A stretch of DNA of 64,000 nt from Sporosarcina sp. (GTDB taxonomy: Bacteria; Bacillota; Bacilli; Bacillales_A; Planococcaceae), in assembly GCF_029257255.1 (NCBI RefSeq), contig NZ_JARICI010000027.1, positions 1 through 64,000 on the forward strand. Reading direction: 5' to 3'. The position numbers and the translations under genes are program-made. Positions 25,435-34,308 of the stretch are shown here, one piece after another. Below the pieces are notes generated by a model. That model ran no database searches. It saw only the letters and a program-made list of their open reading frames with translations, and had not been told where the DNA came from. The first letter of the stretch is position 1. Each line of letters begins with the position of its first letter.

Positions 25435-27000
25435 GTGTTGTTAGTAGAAAATGAAAACTTTATCCTTTTAGAAGAGAATAATAAAGTAATAATGAAAACA
25501 GTTAAACCAGGTTTCCCAATAAAATCATTTGATGCGATGACTGCAGATCTTCCAAGATTAAAATTACATTCATTCAATGAATTAATGAAAGCGCTACAAA
25601 CTGAAGGGGAGCATGAAATCGGTATATTTTCCGCACCATGTGAAGTATATATATCGCCAAGCAAAATGAAGGCCGAATTATATATCCATGCAACAAAAGA
25701 AGATTTTGCTGTAAACAAAGATACCTATTTTGAACAGGCAATCGAGTTGTTGGAATCAAAAGGCGTATTATATAGCAAGGAACTTTTGTACAATATGCCT
25801 TTCGTGCCCAGTAATCCAATGCCTGTTGCTATTGGTCAGGAACCGGTGAAAGGTCAGGATGCCAGAGTTCTTTATATTGAAATGCCTGACCGCAAACCAA
25901 CTCTCCAAGAAGATGGCTCAGTTGATCACTATGAACTGAACTTTGTGACGTCAATTGCGAAAGATGAGTGGCTAGGTGAAAAGATTCCCGCTCAAGAAGG
26001 AACTCCAGGTTTTGATATTTTTGGAGATGTAATCGCTGCCAAAAAAGGTGAAGATGTCAAACTGGTTTATGACCGCAAGTCAATCGGAGAGTTTCAAGAG
26101 GATGGAAAAATCGTTCTGCGGGCATTGCATGGGGGTGCATTGGAGCAGACGAATGGCGTGTTAGGTGTAGGTAAGCAGCTGATCATACCCGAGGATGTCG
26201 GAACCAAGACTGGATCCATTACATTTGACGGCGCAGTTCGAGTTTATGGAACTGTTCAGGCCGGCTTCTCCGTCAATGCAACCGGTGATATTTCAATTGA
26301 AGGAAAAGAAGGAATTACAAATGCCAAAGAAATTCGTTCGGAAGAAGGGGACGTCTATATTAAGGGCGGCGTCTTTGGAGCGGGTGAAACAGTAATTGAA
26401 GCCAAAAATGCAGTGTTTGTCAAACATGCAAATAATGCGAAAATCTATGGAAAACAAGTTAATATCGGACTGTATTCATTGGGATCAGAAATTTATGCAG
26501 ACTATATCAGCATAGACCGCCACAAAGGGAAAGTCATCGGTGGTATTACCGAAGCTCGGTTTTCCATAGAATGTGCTTTTGCTGGGAACAGCCACGAAAG
26601 GTTAACTAAGCTCACGGTCAAAGGTGTGAATAAAGAGGCTGAGCTAGAAGAGATTCAACGGCTGGCTGAACAATTGAAAACCGAACATGAAGAACTAAAG
26701 AAAATCGAGTTGACCCTTAAGAAGATGGAAGCAATAAAAAACAATTTGACCTTAGATCAGTTGAAAATGCTGGATAAGATGAGTACAACAATTCTAGTAA
26801 AGCAGCAGCAAATCATGAGTCTTGACCAAACGATCAAAACGAAACTCGAACTGGTTCAGACTGCGACCCCTCCAAAAATCGAAGTTACACGGGAGGCTTA
26901 TCCTGGCGTGAATCTGCAAATCGGCAAGCTTTCGACAATACTGAATCGTGAAACAAAAGGTGTCTTTGAACTAACTGGTGAAGGGGTTTTGAATGTTTAA
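25435..27000 (+). CDS. FapA-like DUF342 protein
   Basis: A 521-residue protein of the FapA/DUF342 family (flagellar assembly protein A, polymer-forming beta-helix). The N-terminal part (1-130) looks like the FapA_N region. It is followed by the DUF342 core with APEGTPG-like AQEGTPGFDIFGDVIAAKKG, and a beta-helix-like stretch with GAVRVYGTVQAGFSVNATGD, IRSEEGDVYIKGGVFGAGET and VKHANNAKIYGKQVNIG. A coiled coil (about 405-480) follows. The start is GTG 25435 or TTG 25438 with GAGGAGGG upstream. The precise role in Bacillota is unclear. It overlaps the next gene by 8 bases, so the two are coupled. Confidence 0.82.
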   Translation: MLLVENENFILLEENNKVIMKTVKPGFPIKSFDAMTADLPRLKLHSFNELMKALQTEGEHEIGIFSAPCEVYISPSKMKAELYIHATKEDFAVNKDTYFEQAIELLESKGVLYSKELLYNMPFVPSNPMPVAIGQEPVKGQDARVLYIEMPDRKPTLQEDGSVDHYELNFVTSIAKDEWLGEKIPAQEGTPGFDIFGDVIAAKKGEDVKLVYDRKSIGEFQEDGKIVLRALHGGALEQTNGVLGVGKQLIIPEDVGTKTGSITFDGAVRVYGTVQAGFSVNATGDISIEGKEGITNAKEIRSEEGDVYIKGGVFGAGETVIEAKNAVFVKHANNAKIYGKQVNIGLYSLGSEIYADYISIDRHKGKVIGGITEARFSIECAFAGNSHERLTKLTVKGVNKEAELEEIQRLAEQLKTEHEELKKIELTLKKMEAIKNNLTLDQLKMLDKMSTTILVKQQQIMSLDQTIKTKLELVQTATPPKIEVTREAYPGVNLQIGKLSTILNRETKGVFELTGEGVLNV

Positions 27001-27712
27001 CAGTCAGGTATTTGCGCATCGAGGGGCATCAGGGAGTCATTTTGAAAATACGATGAGTGCATTTCTGGCAGCTGTGAAACAGGGAGCTGACGGTATTGAA
27101 TTAGATGTCCAGCAAACAATCGATGGTACACTCGTAGTCATCCATGACGATCAGTTGTCCCGCGTTGCAGGCGTGGACCGACAGATCAACGAGATCACCT
27201 CAGCAGAACTGCGGCATATCAAAGTAGGGAAGACAGGAAGCAGGAAATTCTTTGGGCAGCCTGTACCCAATTTATTTGATATAGTTTCTTTTTGTATAGA
27301 CAACGAATTGTCATTGAATATCGAATTAAAAGAGACGGTATATGGGCAGCCGGCAGTAATCGAGAAAATCTTGCATTATACAGAAGGTCTTGCGGATGTT
27401 CATATTTCTTCTTTTGATTATCCTACACTTCAGTTATTTAAAGAACAGGATGCACGTATGGAAACTGCATTGTTGATGAAGAAAAATTCAGTTGACTGGG
27501 CGAATTTAAAATCATATGAAGTAGATGCATTCCACTTTCATAAGCGATTGTGGAAAGATCCGTATCAGGACTATTTGAAGTCGAGTGGTAAGAAGTTGCG
27601 AATGTACGGTGTAACGGGGACTGAGCCTTTTCTCGCCTCCTCTCCTGAGGTTATCGGATGGATTACGGACTATCCGAAACGTGTCCAGAAAAAAATAAAA
27701 GGATCAAGGTAA
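26993..27712 (+). CDS. Glycerophosphodiester phosphodiesterase
   Basis: A 239-residue GDPD-fold enzyme that hydrolyses glycerophosphodiesters to glycerol 3-phosphate. Catalytic motifs are at the N-terminus: AHRGASGSHFENTMSAF (His9, Arg10, Glu18, Asn19), GIELDVQQT (metal-binding Glu/Asp) and VIHDDQL (His). SLNIELKE provides the third acidic site. No signal peptide, so probably cytoplasmic. It corresponds by position to B. subtilis yqiK. Start ATG 26993 lies inside the end of the FapA-like gene. Confidence 0.92.
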   Translation: MFNSQVFAHRGASGSHFENTMSAFLAAVKQGADGIELDVQQTIDGTLVVIHDDQLSRVAGVDRQINEITSAELRHIKVGKTGSRKFFGQPVPNLFDIVSFCIDNELSLNIELKETVYGQPAVIEKILHYTEGLADVHISSFDYPTLQLFKEQDARMETALLMKKNSVDWANLKSYEVDAFHFHKRLWKDPYQDYLKSSGKKLRMYGVTGTEPFLASSPEVIGWITDYPKRVQKKIKGSR

Positions 27713-27733
27713 GCGATATACCTTGGTCCTTTT
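27697..27733. terminator. Bidirectional terminator between GDPD and DUF2627 genes
   Basis: AAAAGGATCAAGGTA (27697-27711) is perfectly complementary to 27719-27733. The hairpin contains the stop codons of both converging genes. Confidence 0.88.
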
Positions 27734-27974
27734 ATTTAATGTCCTTTTTGAATCGGTCAGCTGCTCTGCCGCTTCTGCGGTCGCGCCGCAGAAGAAAGCC
27801 TGCGAAGAATCCTAATCCCGCCACAAATAGCAGGAAACCGCCTAAAAATTGCATCCAAATGAATGGAAATGGCTGAAATAGATGTCCAAATAGTGAATCG
27901 CGCATTAATTTTATACCAAGAGCTGCTGCAATTCCTGGAATTAGCAGTACAATAAACGCAGCAAGACGTGCCAT
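27732..27974 (-). CDS. yqzF: DUF2627 membrane protein (YqzF-like)
   Basis: An 80-residue protein with two transmembrane segments (LAAFIVLLIPGIAAALGIKL and WMQFLGGFLLFVAGLGFFAG) and a basic C-terminus (RRDRRSGRAADRFKK). The GIKLMRDSLFG motif between the segments is the DUF2627 signature. ATG 27974 (MARLAAF) is preferred over TTG 27983 because AAGGGG lies 9 bases before it and YqzF proteins start this way. Position before the bcd/bkd genes is the same as in Bacillus. Function unknown. Confidence 0.85.
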   Translation of the reverse strand: MARLAAFIVLLIPGIAAALGIKLMRDSLFGHLFQPFPFIWMQFLGGFLLFVAGLGFFAGFLLRRDRRSGRAADRFKKDIK

Positions 27975-28105
27975 GCTCCTCAACCCCTTACCTAATTAAT
28001 TTTACCGTGTAAGGACGGATTGTCAAGGATCGTGCCATCATGTACGATGGAGATGTAGACAATATGTTAACACACTAGCAAACAATGATTGAATGCCAAA
28101 GTTGC

Positions 28106-28122
28106 ATTCTTGCAATAAGAAT
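28106..28122 (+). repeat. Inverted repeat upstream of bcd
   Basis: ATTCTT-GCAAT-AAGAAT, a perfect 6-bp inverted repeat 52 bases before the bcd start. Possible operator or RNA hairpin; no known binding site was recognised. Confidence 0.3.
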
Positions 28123-28173
28123 CCTAATATTAATTACATAGAAATCTTATTTTACTTACTTGGAGGGATAGTA

Positions 28174-29271
28174 ATGGAATTATTCGCTTATATGGAAGAT
28201 CACGATTATGAACAGCTCGTGCTTTGTTACGATAAAACATCCGGATTAAAGGCAGTTATCGCGATCCATGATACAACGCTTGGACCTGCACTCGGCGGAG
28301 CACGTATGTGGACGTACGAAAGTGAAGAAGCGGCAATTGAGGATGCACTGCGTCTGGCAAAAGGCATGACGTATAAGAACGCAGCCGCAGGGTTGAATTT
28401 AGGCGGCGGTAAAACAGTCATCATCGGCGATCCGAAAAAAGATAAGAACGATGAATTATTCCGTGCCCTTGGCCGCTATATCGAAGGGCTGAACGGGCGC
28501 TATATTACGGCTGAAGACGTAGGAACAACTGAATTTGATATGGACTTGATTCATTTGGAAACAGATTACGTTACTGGCATCTCTTCCGGAGAAGGTTCAT
28601 CAGGAAATCCTTCACCAGTTACGGCGCTAGGTATTTACAAAGGAATGAAAGCCGCTGCGAAAGAAGCATTTGGCGATGATTCATTGGAAGGCAAGACCAT
28701 TGCGGTTCAAGGTGTAGGGAACGTAGCCTATACTTTATGTGAATATTTACATAGTGAAGGTGCAAAATTGATTGTGACGGATATTAATAAACAGGCGGTT
28801 CAGCGTGCAGTTGAGGCTTTCGGGGCAACAGCTGTTGAAACAGATGAAATCTATTCGCAGGAAGCGGATATCTTTGCTCCTTGTGCGCTCGGTGCGGTGA
28901 TCAATGACGAAACGCTTCCTCAATTCAAAGTGAAAGTCATTGCAGGTTCGGCAAATAATCAATTGAAAAACCCTGAACACGGTGACCAACTTCATGAAAT
29001 GGGAATTGTTTATGCACCAGACTACGTCATCAACTCTGGCGGTGTCATCAACGTAGCAGATGAACTCATAGGCTATAATAAACAACGTGCATTGAAACGT
29101 GTAGAAGGCATTTACGATACGATCCTGAGAATATTCGAAATCTCTAAACGTGATGGAATCCCTTCCTATCAGGCTGCAGATCGTTTGGCGGAAGATAGAA
29201 TGGCGCGAGTGGCTGCGACAAGAAATACGTTCTTGCGAAGCGAAAAAAGCATACTTTCTGACAGGAAATAA
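28174..29271 (+). CDS. bcd: Leucine/branched-chain amino acid dehydrogenase
   Basis: A 365-residue NAD-dependent enzyme that deaminates leucine, valine and isoleucine to 2-oxoacids. The Glu/Leu/Phe/Val dehydrogenase signature is [10 protein letters not shown] with catalytic Lys in [11 protein letters not shown], and the Rossmann motif is [18 protein letters not shown] 28174 with TGGAGGG fits known start MELFxYME; in-frame ATG 28093 has no ribosome-binding site. It is the first gene of the branched-chain degradation block. In B. subtilis bkdR and ptb precede it and buk follows; none is here. Confidence 0.96.
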   Translation: MELFAYMEDHDYEQLVLCYDKTSGLKAVIAIHDTTLGPALGGARMWTYESEEAAIEDALRLAKGMTYKNAAAGLNLGGGKTVIIGDPKKDKNDELFRALGRYIEGLNGRYITAEDVGTTEFDMDLIHLETDYVTGISSGEGSSGNPSPVTALGIYKGMKAAAKEAFGDDSLEGKTIAVQGVGNVAYTLCEYLHSEGAKLIVTDINKQAVQRAVEAFGATAVETDEIYSQEADIFAPCALGAVINDETLPQFKVKVIAGSANNQLKNPEHGDQLHEMGIVYAPDYVINSGGVINVADELIGYNKQRALKRVEGIYDTILRIFEISKRDGIPSYQAADRLAEDRMARVAATRNTFLRSEKSILSDRK

Positions 29272-29289
29272 GGAACTATACATGAAGAA

Positions 29290-29327
29290 TTCAGCGTTGG
29301 GCTTAAAACAGACAACCCAGCGCTGAA
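29290..29327 (+). repeat. Strong hairpin between bcd and lpdV
   Basis: TTCAGCGTTGGG (29290-29301) pairs with CCCAGCGCTGAA (29316-29327), 12 bp with one G.U. No T-run follows, so it is more likely an mRNA-processing or stabilising element than an intrinsic terminator. Confidence 0.6.
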
Positions 29328-29386
29328 ATCGCATGTCTACTACTATCTTTTAGAATTCAATTCGTAGGTGAAGGGAGTGCGATCAG

Positions 29387-30814
29387 TTGAGTAAAGAATA
29401 CGACGTAGTCATTTTAGGCGGCGGAACAGGCGGCTATGTAGCGGCTATCCGGGCAGCACAACTTGGCTTACAAACAGCTATCGTCGAAAAATCCAAGCTT
29501 GGCGGTACATGCCTGCACAGCGGCTGCATTCCAAGCAAAGCTTTACTGAAGAGCGCTGAAGTTTTCCGGGTTGCCAGCAATGAAGCAAATGAATTTGGTG
29601 TAAATACAGGAGACGTGTCGCTAGACTTTTCACAAGTGCAAAAGAGAAAGAATCAAATCGTCGGTCAGCTGCATGCAGGTGTTGAAAGCCTGATGAAAAA
29701 AGGCAAGATCGATGTCTTCCATGGAACAGGGAGAATATTGGGGGCTTCGATTTTCTCACCAATGCCAGGTACAATTTCGGTAGAGATGGACAATGGGGAT
29801 GAAAATGAAATTCTCATTTTAAAAAACCTGATCATCGCAACAGGTTCTAAACCGAAAACACTGCCGGGACTGGATATTGATGGAAAGCAGGTGCTGACCT
29901 CACAGGAGGCTTTGGAAATGAAGGCGCTTCCTTCTTCCGTGACGATCATTGGCGGCGGCGTTATCGGAATCGAATGGGCGTCCATGCTAAACGATTTCGG
30001 CGTGCAGGTGACTGTGCTTGATCGTCTGGAGCGTATTCTGGCGACCGAAGATCATGAAGTCGCAGTGACAGTCAAAAAATCACTAGAAAAGCGCGGTGTG
30101 ACATTTAGGTTAGGTGCGTCAATTAATACCGATTCTCTTCAGAAACAAGAGGGAGAAGTCACGATTTCTTATCAGCTTGATGATCAAGTACAATCGGTCA
30201 GCAGTGAAAAAATACTGGTTTCGGTTGGCCGTGCCCCTGTTATAGATGATATAGGATTGCAAAACACTGAAATTCAAGTGGAAAACGGCACCATTCAGAC
30301 GAATAAATTTTATCAAACGAAAGATCAACATATATATGCAATTGGCGATGTGATCGGCGGTCTTCAATTAGCACATATGGCAGAGCATGAAGGTTTATTT
30401 GCTGTCGATCATATAGCAGGAATTAAACGTGAGCCACTGAATAACGATTTAGTTCCACACTGCGTTTACTCATATCCGGAAACAGCGGCTGTTGGTTTGA
30501 CGGAACAGCAGGCAGAAGAACGCGGAATCAATGTGAGAGTCGGAAAGTTTCCGTTTAAAGCAAATGGAAAAGCATTGGTGAATGGTTATGCCGAAGGATT
30601 TGTGAAAATACTGGCTGATCAGGACAGCGAAGATATCGTCGGTGTTCATATGGTGGGTCCGCATGTTACAGATCTCATTTCTGAAGCCGGTCTTGCTATG
30701 GTTCTCAATGCAATTCCTTGGGAAGTATCCTCTGCGATACACCCACATCCGACATTATCTGAAGCATTCAGTGAAGCGGCTTTAGCTGTAGAAGGCATTG
30801 CCATTCACATGTAA
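29387..30814 (+). CDS. lpdV: Dihydrolipoyl dehydrogenase (E3) of branched-chain complex
   Basis: A 475-residue flavoprotein that reoxidises the lipoyl group of BkdB with NAD. The N-terminal FAD motif is VVILGGGTGGYVAAIRAAQL, the redox disulfide GGTCLHSGCIPSKALL, the NAD motif TIIGGGVIGIEWAS, and the C-terminal catalytic His-Glu in AIHPHPTLSEAFSEA. TTG 29387 with AAGGGAG at 9 bases is the start. bkdAA follows after 13 bp. Confidence 0.96.
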   Translation: MSKEYDVVILGGGTGGYVAAIRAAQLGLQTAIVEKSKLGGTCLHSGCIPSKALLKSAEVFRVASNEANEFGVNTGDVSLDFSQVQKRKNQIVGQLHAGVESLMKKGKIDVFHGTGRILGASIFSPMPGTISVEMDNGDENEILILKNLIIATGSKPKTLPGLDIDGKQVLTSQEALEMKALPSSVTIIGGGVIGIEWASMLNDFGVQVTVLDRLERILATEDHEVAVTVKKSLEKRGVTFRLGASINTDSLQKQEGEVTISYQLDDQVQSVSSEKILVSVGRAPVIDDIGLQNTEIQVENGTIQTNKFYQTKDQHIYAIGDVIGGLQLAHMAEHEGLFAVDHIAGIKREPLNNDLVPHCVYSYPETAAVGLTEQQAEERGINVRVGKFPFKANGKALVNGYAEGFVKILADQDSEDIVGVHMVGPHVTDLISEAGLAMVLNAIPWEVSSAIHPHPTLSEAFSEAALAVEGIAIHM

Positions 30815-30827
30815 AGGAGGAAGCGGA

Positions 30828-31832
30828 ATGAATAATCGTCATATCGAATTAGGTCTGACTGATGAAGCCGTGCTGCAAATGTACGAAACGATGCTGATGG
30901 CCCGGCGTTTAGACGAACGCATGTGGTTACTGAACCGTTCGGGCAAAATCCCGTTTGTCATTTCATGTCAGGGACAGGAAGCTGCACAAGTAGGGGCAGC
31001 ATTTGCGCTGAATCATGAAAAAGATTGGATTGCGCCATACTATCGGGATATGGGGATCGTGCTTCATTTTGGCATGACACCTAAAGAGCTGATGTTATCG
31101 GCGTTTGCGAAAGCCGAAGATCCAAACTCCGGCGGAAGACAGATGCCGGGGCATTTTGGTCAGCGTAAAAACCGCATTATCACCGGTTCATCGCCTGTTA
31201 CCACACAGCTGCCGCATGCAGTAGGAGTGGCGCTCGCTGCGAAAATGAATAAAGAAGATTTCATTACCTTCGTTACGTTAGGGGAAGGCTCTTCAAATCA
31301 GGGAGATTTCCATGAAGGAATGAACTTTGCTGGTGTGCATAAACTGCCCACTGTCATTATGGTGGAAAATAATAAATATGCAATCTCTGTTCCTGTCAGC
31401 AAACAGCTGGCCTGCGAGCACGTATCTGACCGCGCAGCAGGCTACGGAATGCCGGGGTTCACCGTGGACGGCACAGATCCTTTGACAGTGTATGAAGCGG
31501 TGAAGAAAGCTGCAGATCGTGCGAGAAGTGGTGAAGGCCCTACGCTAGTTGAAGCGGTATGCTATCGGTTAACGGCGCATTCATCAGATGATGACCAGCG
31601 CTTGTATCGTGACGCAGAAGAGCTAGAGAACGAAAAGAAGCTCGATCCTTTACTGACGTTCATTCATTATTTACAGGAAGTAGAGTTATTAACAGAAGAA
31701 AAGCATGACGAGATAGAACAGCGAGTAAAAGAAATTGTCGATGAAGCGACGGAATATGCGGAAGTGGCTCCTTACGCGAAACCTGAACATGCGATGCGCT
31801 ATGTTTATGACGAAAAAGGAGGCGAAGCTTAA
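30828..31832 (+). CDS. bkdAA: Branched-chain 2-oxoacid dehydrogenase E1 alpha
   Basis: A 334-residue TPP-dependent subunit that decarboxylates branched-chain 2-oxoacids. Visible are ISCQGQEAAQVGAAFAL, APYYRDMG, the TPP motif GEGSSNQGDFHEGMNFAGVH followed by MVENNKYAIS, and the phosphorylation-loop-like YRLTAHSSDDDQ. ATG 30828 follows AAAGGAGG; earlier in-frame ATG 30798 lies in lpdV and is rejected. It overlaps bkdAB by one base. Confidence 0.96.
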   Translation: MNNRHIELGLTDEAVLQMYETMLMARRLDERMWLLNRSGKIPFVISCQGQEAAQVGAAFALNHEKDWIAPYYRDMGIVLHFGMTPKELMLSAFAKAEDPNSGGRQMPGHFGQRKNRIITGSSPVTTQLPHAVGVALAAKMNKEDFITFVTLGEGSSNQGDFHEGMNFAGVHKLPTVIMVENNKYAISVPVSKQLACEHVSDRAAGYGMPGFTVDGTDPLTVYEAVKKAADRARSGEGPTLVEAVCYRLTAHSSDDDQRLYRDAEELENEKKLDPLLTFIHYLQEVELLTEEKHDEIEQRVKEIVDEATEYAEVAPYAKPEHAMRYVYDEKGGEA

Positions 31833-32815
31833 TGACCGTTCGTTCATTTATTGATGCCATCAACCTGGCAATGAAAGAAGAAATGGAACGAGATGACCAA
31901 GTATTCGTGCTCGGTGAAGACGTCGGTCGAAAAGGCGGCGTGTTCAAAGCGACGATTGGTTTATATGAGCAGTTTGGTGAATACCGTTCGCTGGATACTC
32001 CGCTTGCTGAATCTGCTATTGCAGGGGTTGCAATCGGTGCGGCGATGTATGGCATGCGGCCGATTGCAGAAATGCAATTTGCGGATTTCATAATGCCGGC
32101 TGTGAATCAAATTGTTTCTGAAGCAGCAAAAATCCGTTACCGTTCCAATAATGACTGGTCCTGTCCAATTGTCATTCGGGCGCCGTTTGGCGGGGGCGTG
32201 CACGGTGCGCTTTACCACTCACAGTCAGTGGAATCGATGTTCGCTTCCACTCCAGGTCTAAAAATCGTCATCCCTTCCACTCCGTACGATGCAAAAGGTT
32301 TGCTGAAGGCGGCTGTGCGTGATGAAGACCCTGTTCTGTTCTTTGAACATAAGCGTGCTTACCGTCTAATTAAAGGGGAAGTGCCTGACGAAGAGTATGT
32401 GCTGCCGATCGGCAAAGCTGACATCAAGCGCGAAGGTGATGATATTACGATCATTACGTATGGTCTGTGCGTCCATTTCGCTCTTCAAGCTGCAGAACGT
32501 TTGCAGGAAGATGGCATTTCAGTTCATCTATTAGATTTAAGAACAGTTTATCCTTTGGACCGTGAAGCGATTATTGAAGCTGCTTCAAAAACAGGTAAAG
32601 TTTTATTGGTGACGGAAGATAATCTTGAAGGCAGTATTATGAGTGAAGTGGCCGCCATCATTGCGGAGCATTGTCTGTTCGAACTGGATGCCCCGATTAA
32701 ACGGCTGGCAGCACCCGATGTACCCGCTATGCCTTACGCGCCTTCTATGGAAAAATTCTTTATGATGAATCCTGAAAAGGTAGAGAAGGCAGCGAGGGAG
32801 TTAGCGGAATTCTAG
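31832..32815 (+). CDS. bkdAB: Branched-chain 2-oxoacid dehydrogenase E1 beta
   Basis: A 327-residue partner of BkdAA forming the E1 heterotetramer. Signatures: VFVLGEDVGRKGGVFKAT, DTPLAESAIAGVAIGAAMYG, the FADFIMPAVNQI segment, RAPFGGGVHGALYHSQSVES and the C-terminal transketolase domain with LLVTEDNLEGSIMSEVAA. Start ATG overlaps the bkdAA stop (TAATG). Confidence 0.97.
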   Translation: MTVRSFIDAINLAMKEEMERDDQVFVLGEDVGRKGGVFKATIGLYEQFGEYRSLDTPLAESAIAGVAIGAAMYGMRPIAEMQFADFIMPAVNQIVSEAAKIRYRSNNDWSCPIVIRAPFGGGVHGALYHSQSVESMFASTPGLKIVIPSTPYDAKGLLKAAVRDEDPVLFFEHKRAYRLIKGEVPDEEYVLPIGKADIKREGDDITIITYGLCVHFALQAAERLQEDGISVHLLDLRTVYPLDREAIIEAASKTGKVLLVTEDNLEGSIMSEVAAIIAEHCLFELDAPIKRLAAPDVPAMPYAPSMEKFFMMNPEKVEKAARELAEF

Positions 32816-32833
32816 TTTAAGGAGGTGCGTGAG

Positions 32834-34165
32834 ATGGCAATCCAAAAAATTACTATGCCGCAGCTGGGTGAGAGTGTCACTGAAGGAACTATAGAAAAGT
32901 GGCTTGTACAACCTGGTGATACGGTTAGAAAATATGATGCATTAGCTGAAGTGACAACAGATAAAGTAACTGCTGAAATTCCTTCTTCATTTGCAGGAAA
33001 AATAACAGAGATTGTCGCAAATGAAGGTGATACGGTCGAAGTGGGCGAGACTGTTTGCTTGATTGAAGCTGAAGGCACAGCTGCACAGCAAAAGCCGGCT
33101 GAGGAACCTGCAAAAACAATTGCTCAACCTGAAACTGAACAAAAAACGCAGCCAGTAAAGCCAGCAGAAAAACCTGCAGTAAAAGGAAAAGCAGCCGGTC
33201 GCTATTCGCCTGCAGTGTTAAGACTATCGCAAGAACATGAAATTGATCTGTCGCAAGTATCGGGATCTGGCAGAGAAGGCCGAATTACGAGAAAAGACAT
33301 TTTGGCATTCATTGAAGATGGCGGAGCCCAAACGTCTCAGGCAGTTACGGAACAGCCGTCTGCTTCTTCAGAAAAACAGCCTGTTCAGCAAGAACTTACG
33401 TATACTGAAAATGAAAAGTCTGGTTATGAGCAGAACGTTACCCCAAATATTCAGCTTGAAAACGGTGATATTGAAATTCCGGTAACAAGTATCCGTCGTG
33501 CAATTGCAAAAAATATGGTTCGTTCCGTAACGGAGGCTCCTCATGCCTGGACAATGGTGGAAGTGGATGTCACGGAATTAGTGGCGCTGCGTGATAGTGT
33601 AAAAGTTGAATTCAAAGAAAAAGAAGGATTTAACTTAACGTATTTTGCCTTTTTCATTAAGGCTGTTTCACAGGCATTGAAAGAATTCCCGGCTGTCAAC
33701 TCCATGTGGGCGGGCGATAAGATCGTCATGAAAAAAGATGTCAATATTTCCATTGCCGTGGCGACCGATGAGGCGCTATATGTACCGGTAATCAAGCAGA
33801 CAGATGAAAAAACTATTAAGGCTCTGGCACGTGATATTCACGAATTAGCGGGTAAAGTACGCAATGGTAAGCTGCAGACGAAAGATATGCAAGGCGGCAC
33901 GTTCACGGTCAATAACACGGGTTCATTTGGATCGGTACAGTCAATGGGGATTATAAATTATCCACAGGCTGCTATTTTACAGGTGGAAACGATTGTGAAA
34001 CGCCCGGTTGTCATGAATAACGGCATGGTTGCTGTTCGTGATATCGTCAATTTATGTTTGTCACTCGATCATCGCGTTCTGGACGGGCTAGTTTGTGGTC
34101 GATTCTTAGCACGTGTGAAAGAATTATTAGAGAATATGTCGAAAGACAATACCTCTTTATATTAA
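32834..34165 (+). CDS. bkdB: Branched-chain 2-oxoacid dehydrogenase E2 (lipoamide acyltransferase)
   Basis: A 443-residue core protein that transfers the acyl group to CoA. The N-terminal lipoyl domain has EVTTDKVTAEIPSS with the lipoylated Lys near residue 44. A Glu/Gln/Pro linker follows, then the peripheral-subunit-binding domain (YSPAVLRLSQEHEIDLSQV; GREGRITRKDIL), a second linker, and the catalytic domain with SLDHRVLDGLVCGRFL. ATG 32834 with GGAGGTG is preferred over GTG 32825. A terminator closes the bkd group. Confidence 0.97.
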   Translation: MAIQKITMPQLGESVTEGTIEKWLVQPGDTVRKYDALAEVTTDKVTAEIPSSFAGKITEIVANEGDTVEVGETVCLIEAEGTAAQQKPAEEPAKTIAQPETEQKTQPVKPAEKPAVKGKAAGRYSPAVLRLSQEHEIDLSQVSGSGREGRITRKDILAFIEDGGAQTSQAVTEQPSASSEKQPVQQELTYTENEKSGYEQNVTPNIQLENGDIEIPVTSIRRAIAKNMVRSVTEAPHAWTMVEVDVTELVALRDSVKVEFKEKEGFNLTYFAFFIKAVSQALKEFPAVNSMWAGDKIVMKKDVNISIAVATDEALYVPVIKQTDEKTIKALARDIHELAGKVRNGKLQTKDMQGGTFTVNNTGSFGSVQSMGIINYPQAAILQVETIVKRPVVMNNGMVAVRDIVNLCLSLDHRVLDGLVCGRFLARVKELLENMSKDNTSLY

Positions 34166-34171
34166 AGTCAG

Positions 34172-34199
34172 ACCTTCAGCTTTTTGCTGAAGGTTTTTT
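34172..34199 (+). terminator. bkdB terminator
   Basis: ACCTTCAGC, loop TTTTT, GCTGAAGGT, then TTTTT. Confidence 0.94.
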
Positions 34200-34207
34200 A
34201 AATAGAA

Positions 34208-34239
34208 AGGTAAATTAGCTGATAACTTCTAATTTACCT
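34208..34239 (+). repeat. Perfect inverted repeat before mutA
   Basis: AGGTAAATTAG (34208-34218) and CTAATTTACCT (34229-34239), an 11-bp perfect inverted repeat with a 10-base spacer, 70 bases before the mutA start. It could be an operator or second hairpin. Confidence 0.45.
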
Positions 34240-34308
34240 CTTTCTTCATCCAGCACTCTACGGTACACTAGAACTATTGATGGTTTACAAGATGGAAGGA
34301 GCACCATT

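Noticed and set aside
28090..28130. Sigma-54 promoter for bcd
   Set aside because: B. subtilis uses SigL/BkdR here, and TTGC elements are present, but GG and GC dinucleotides are not at the required 10-base spacing and no bkdR is nearby.
34200..34308. Cobalamin riboswitch before mutA
   Set aside because: The spacer is too short and has no B12-box-like sequence; it holds only a terminator tail and an 11-bp inverted repeat.
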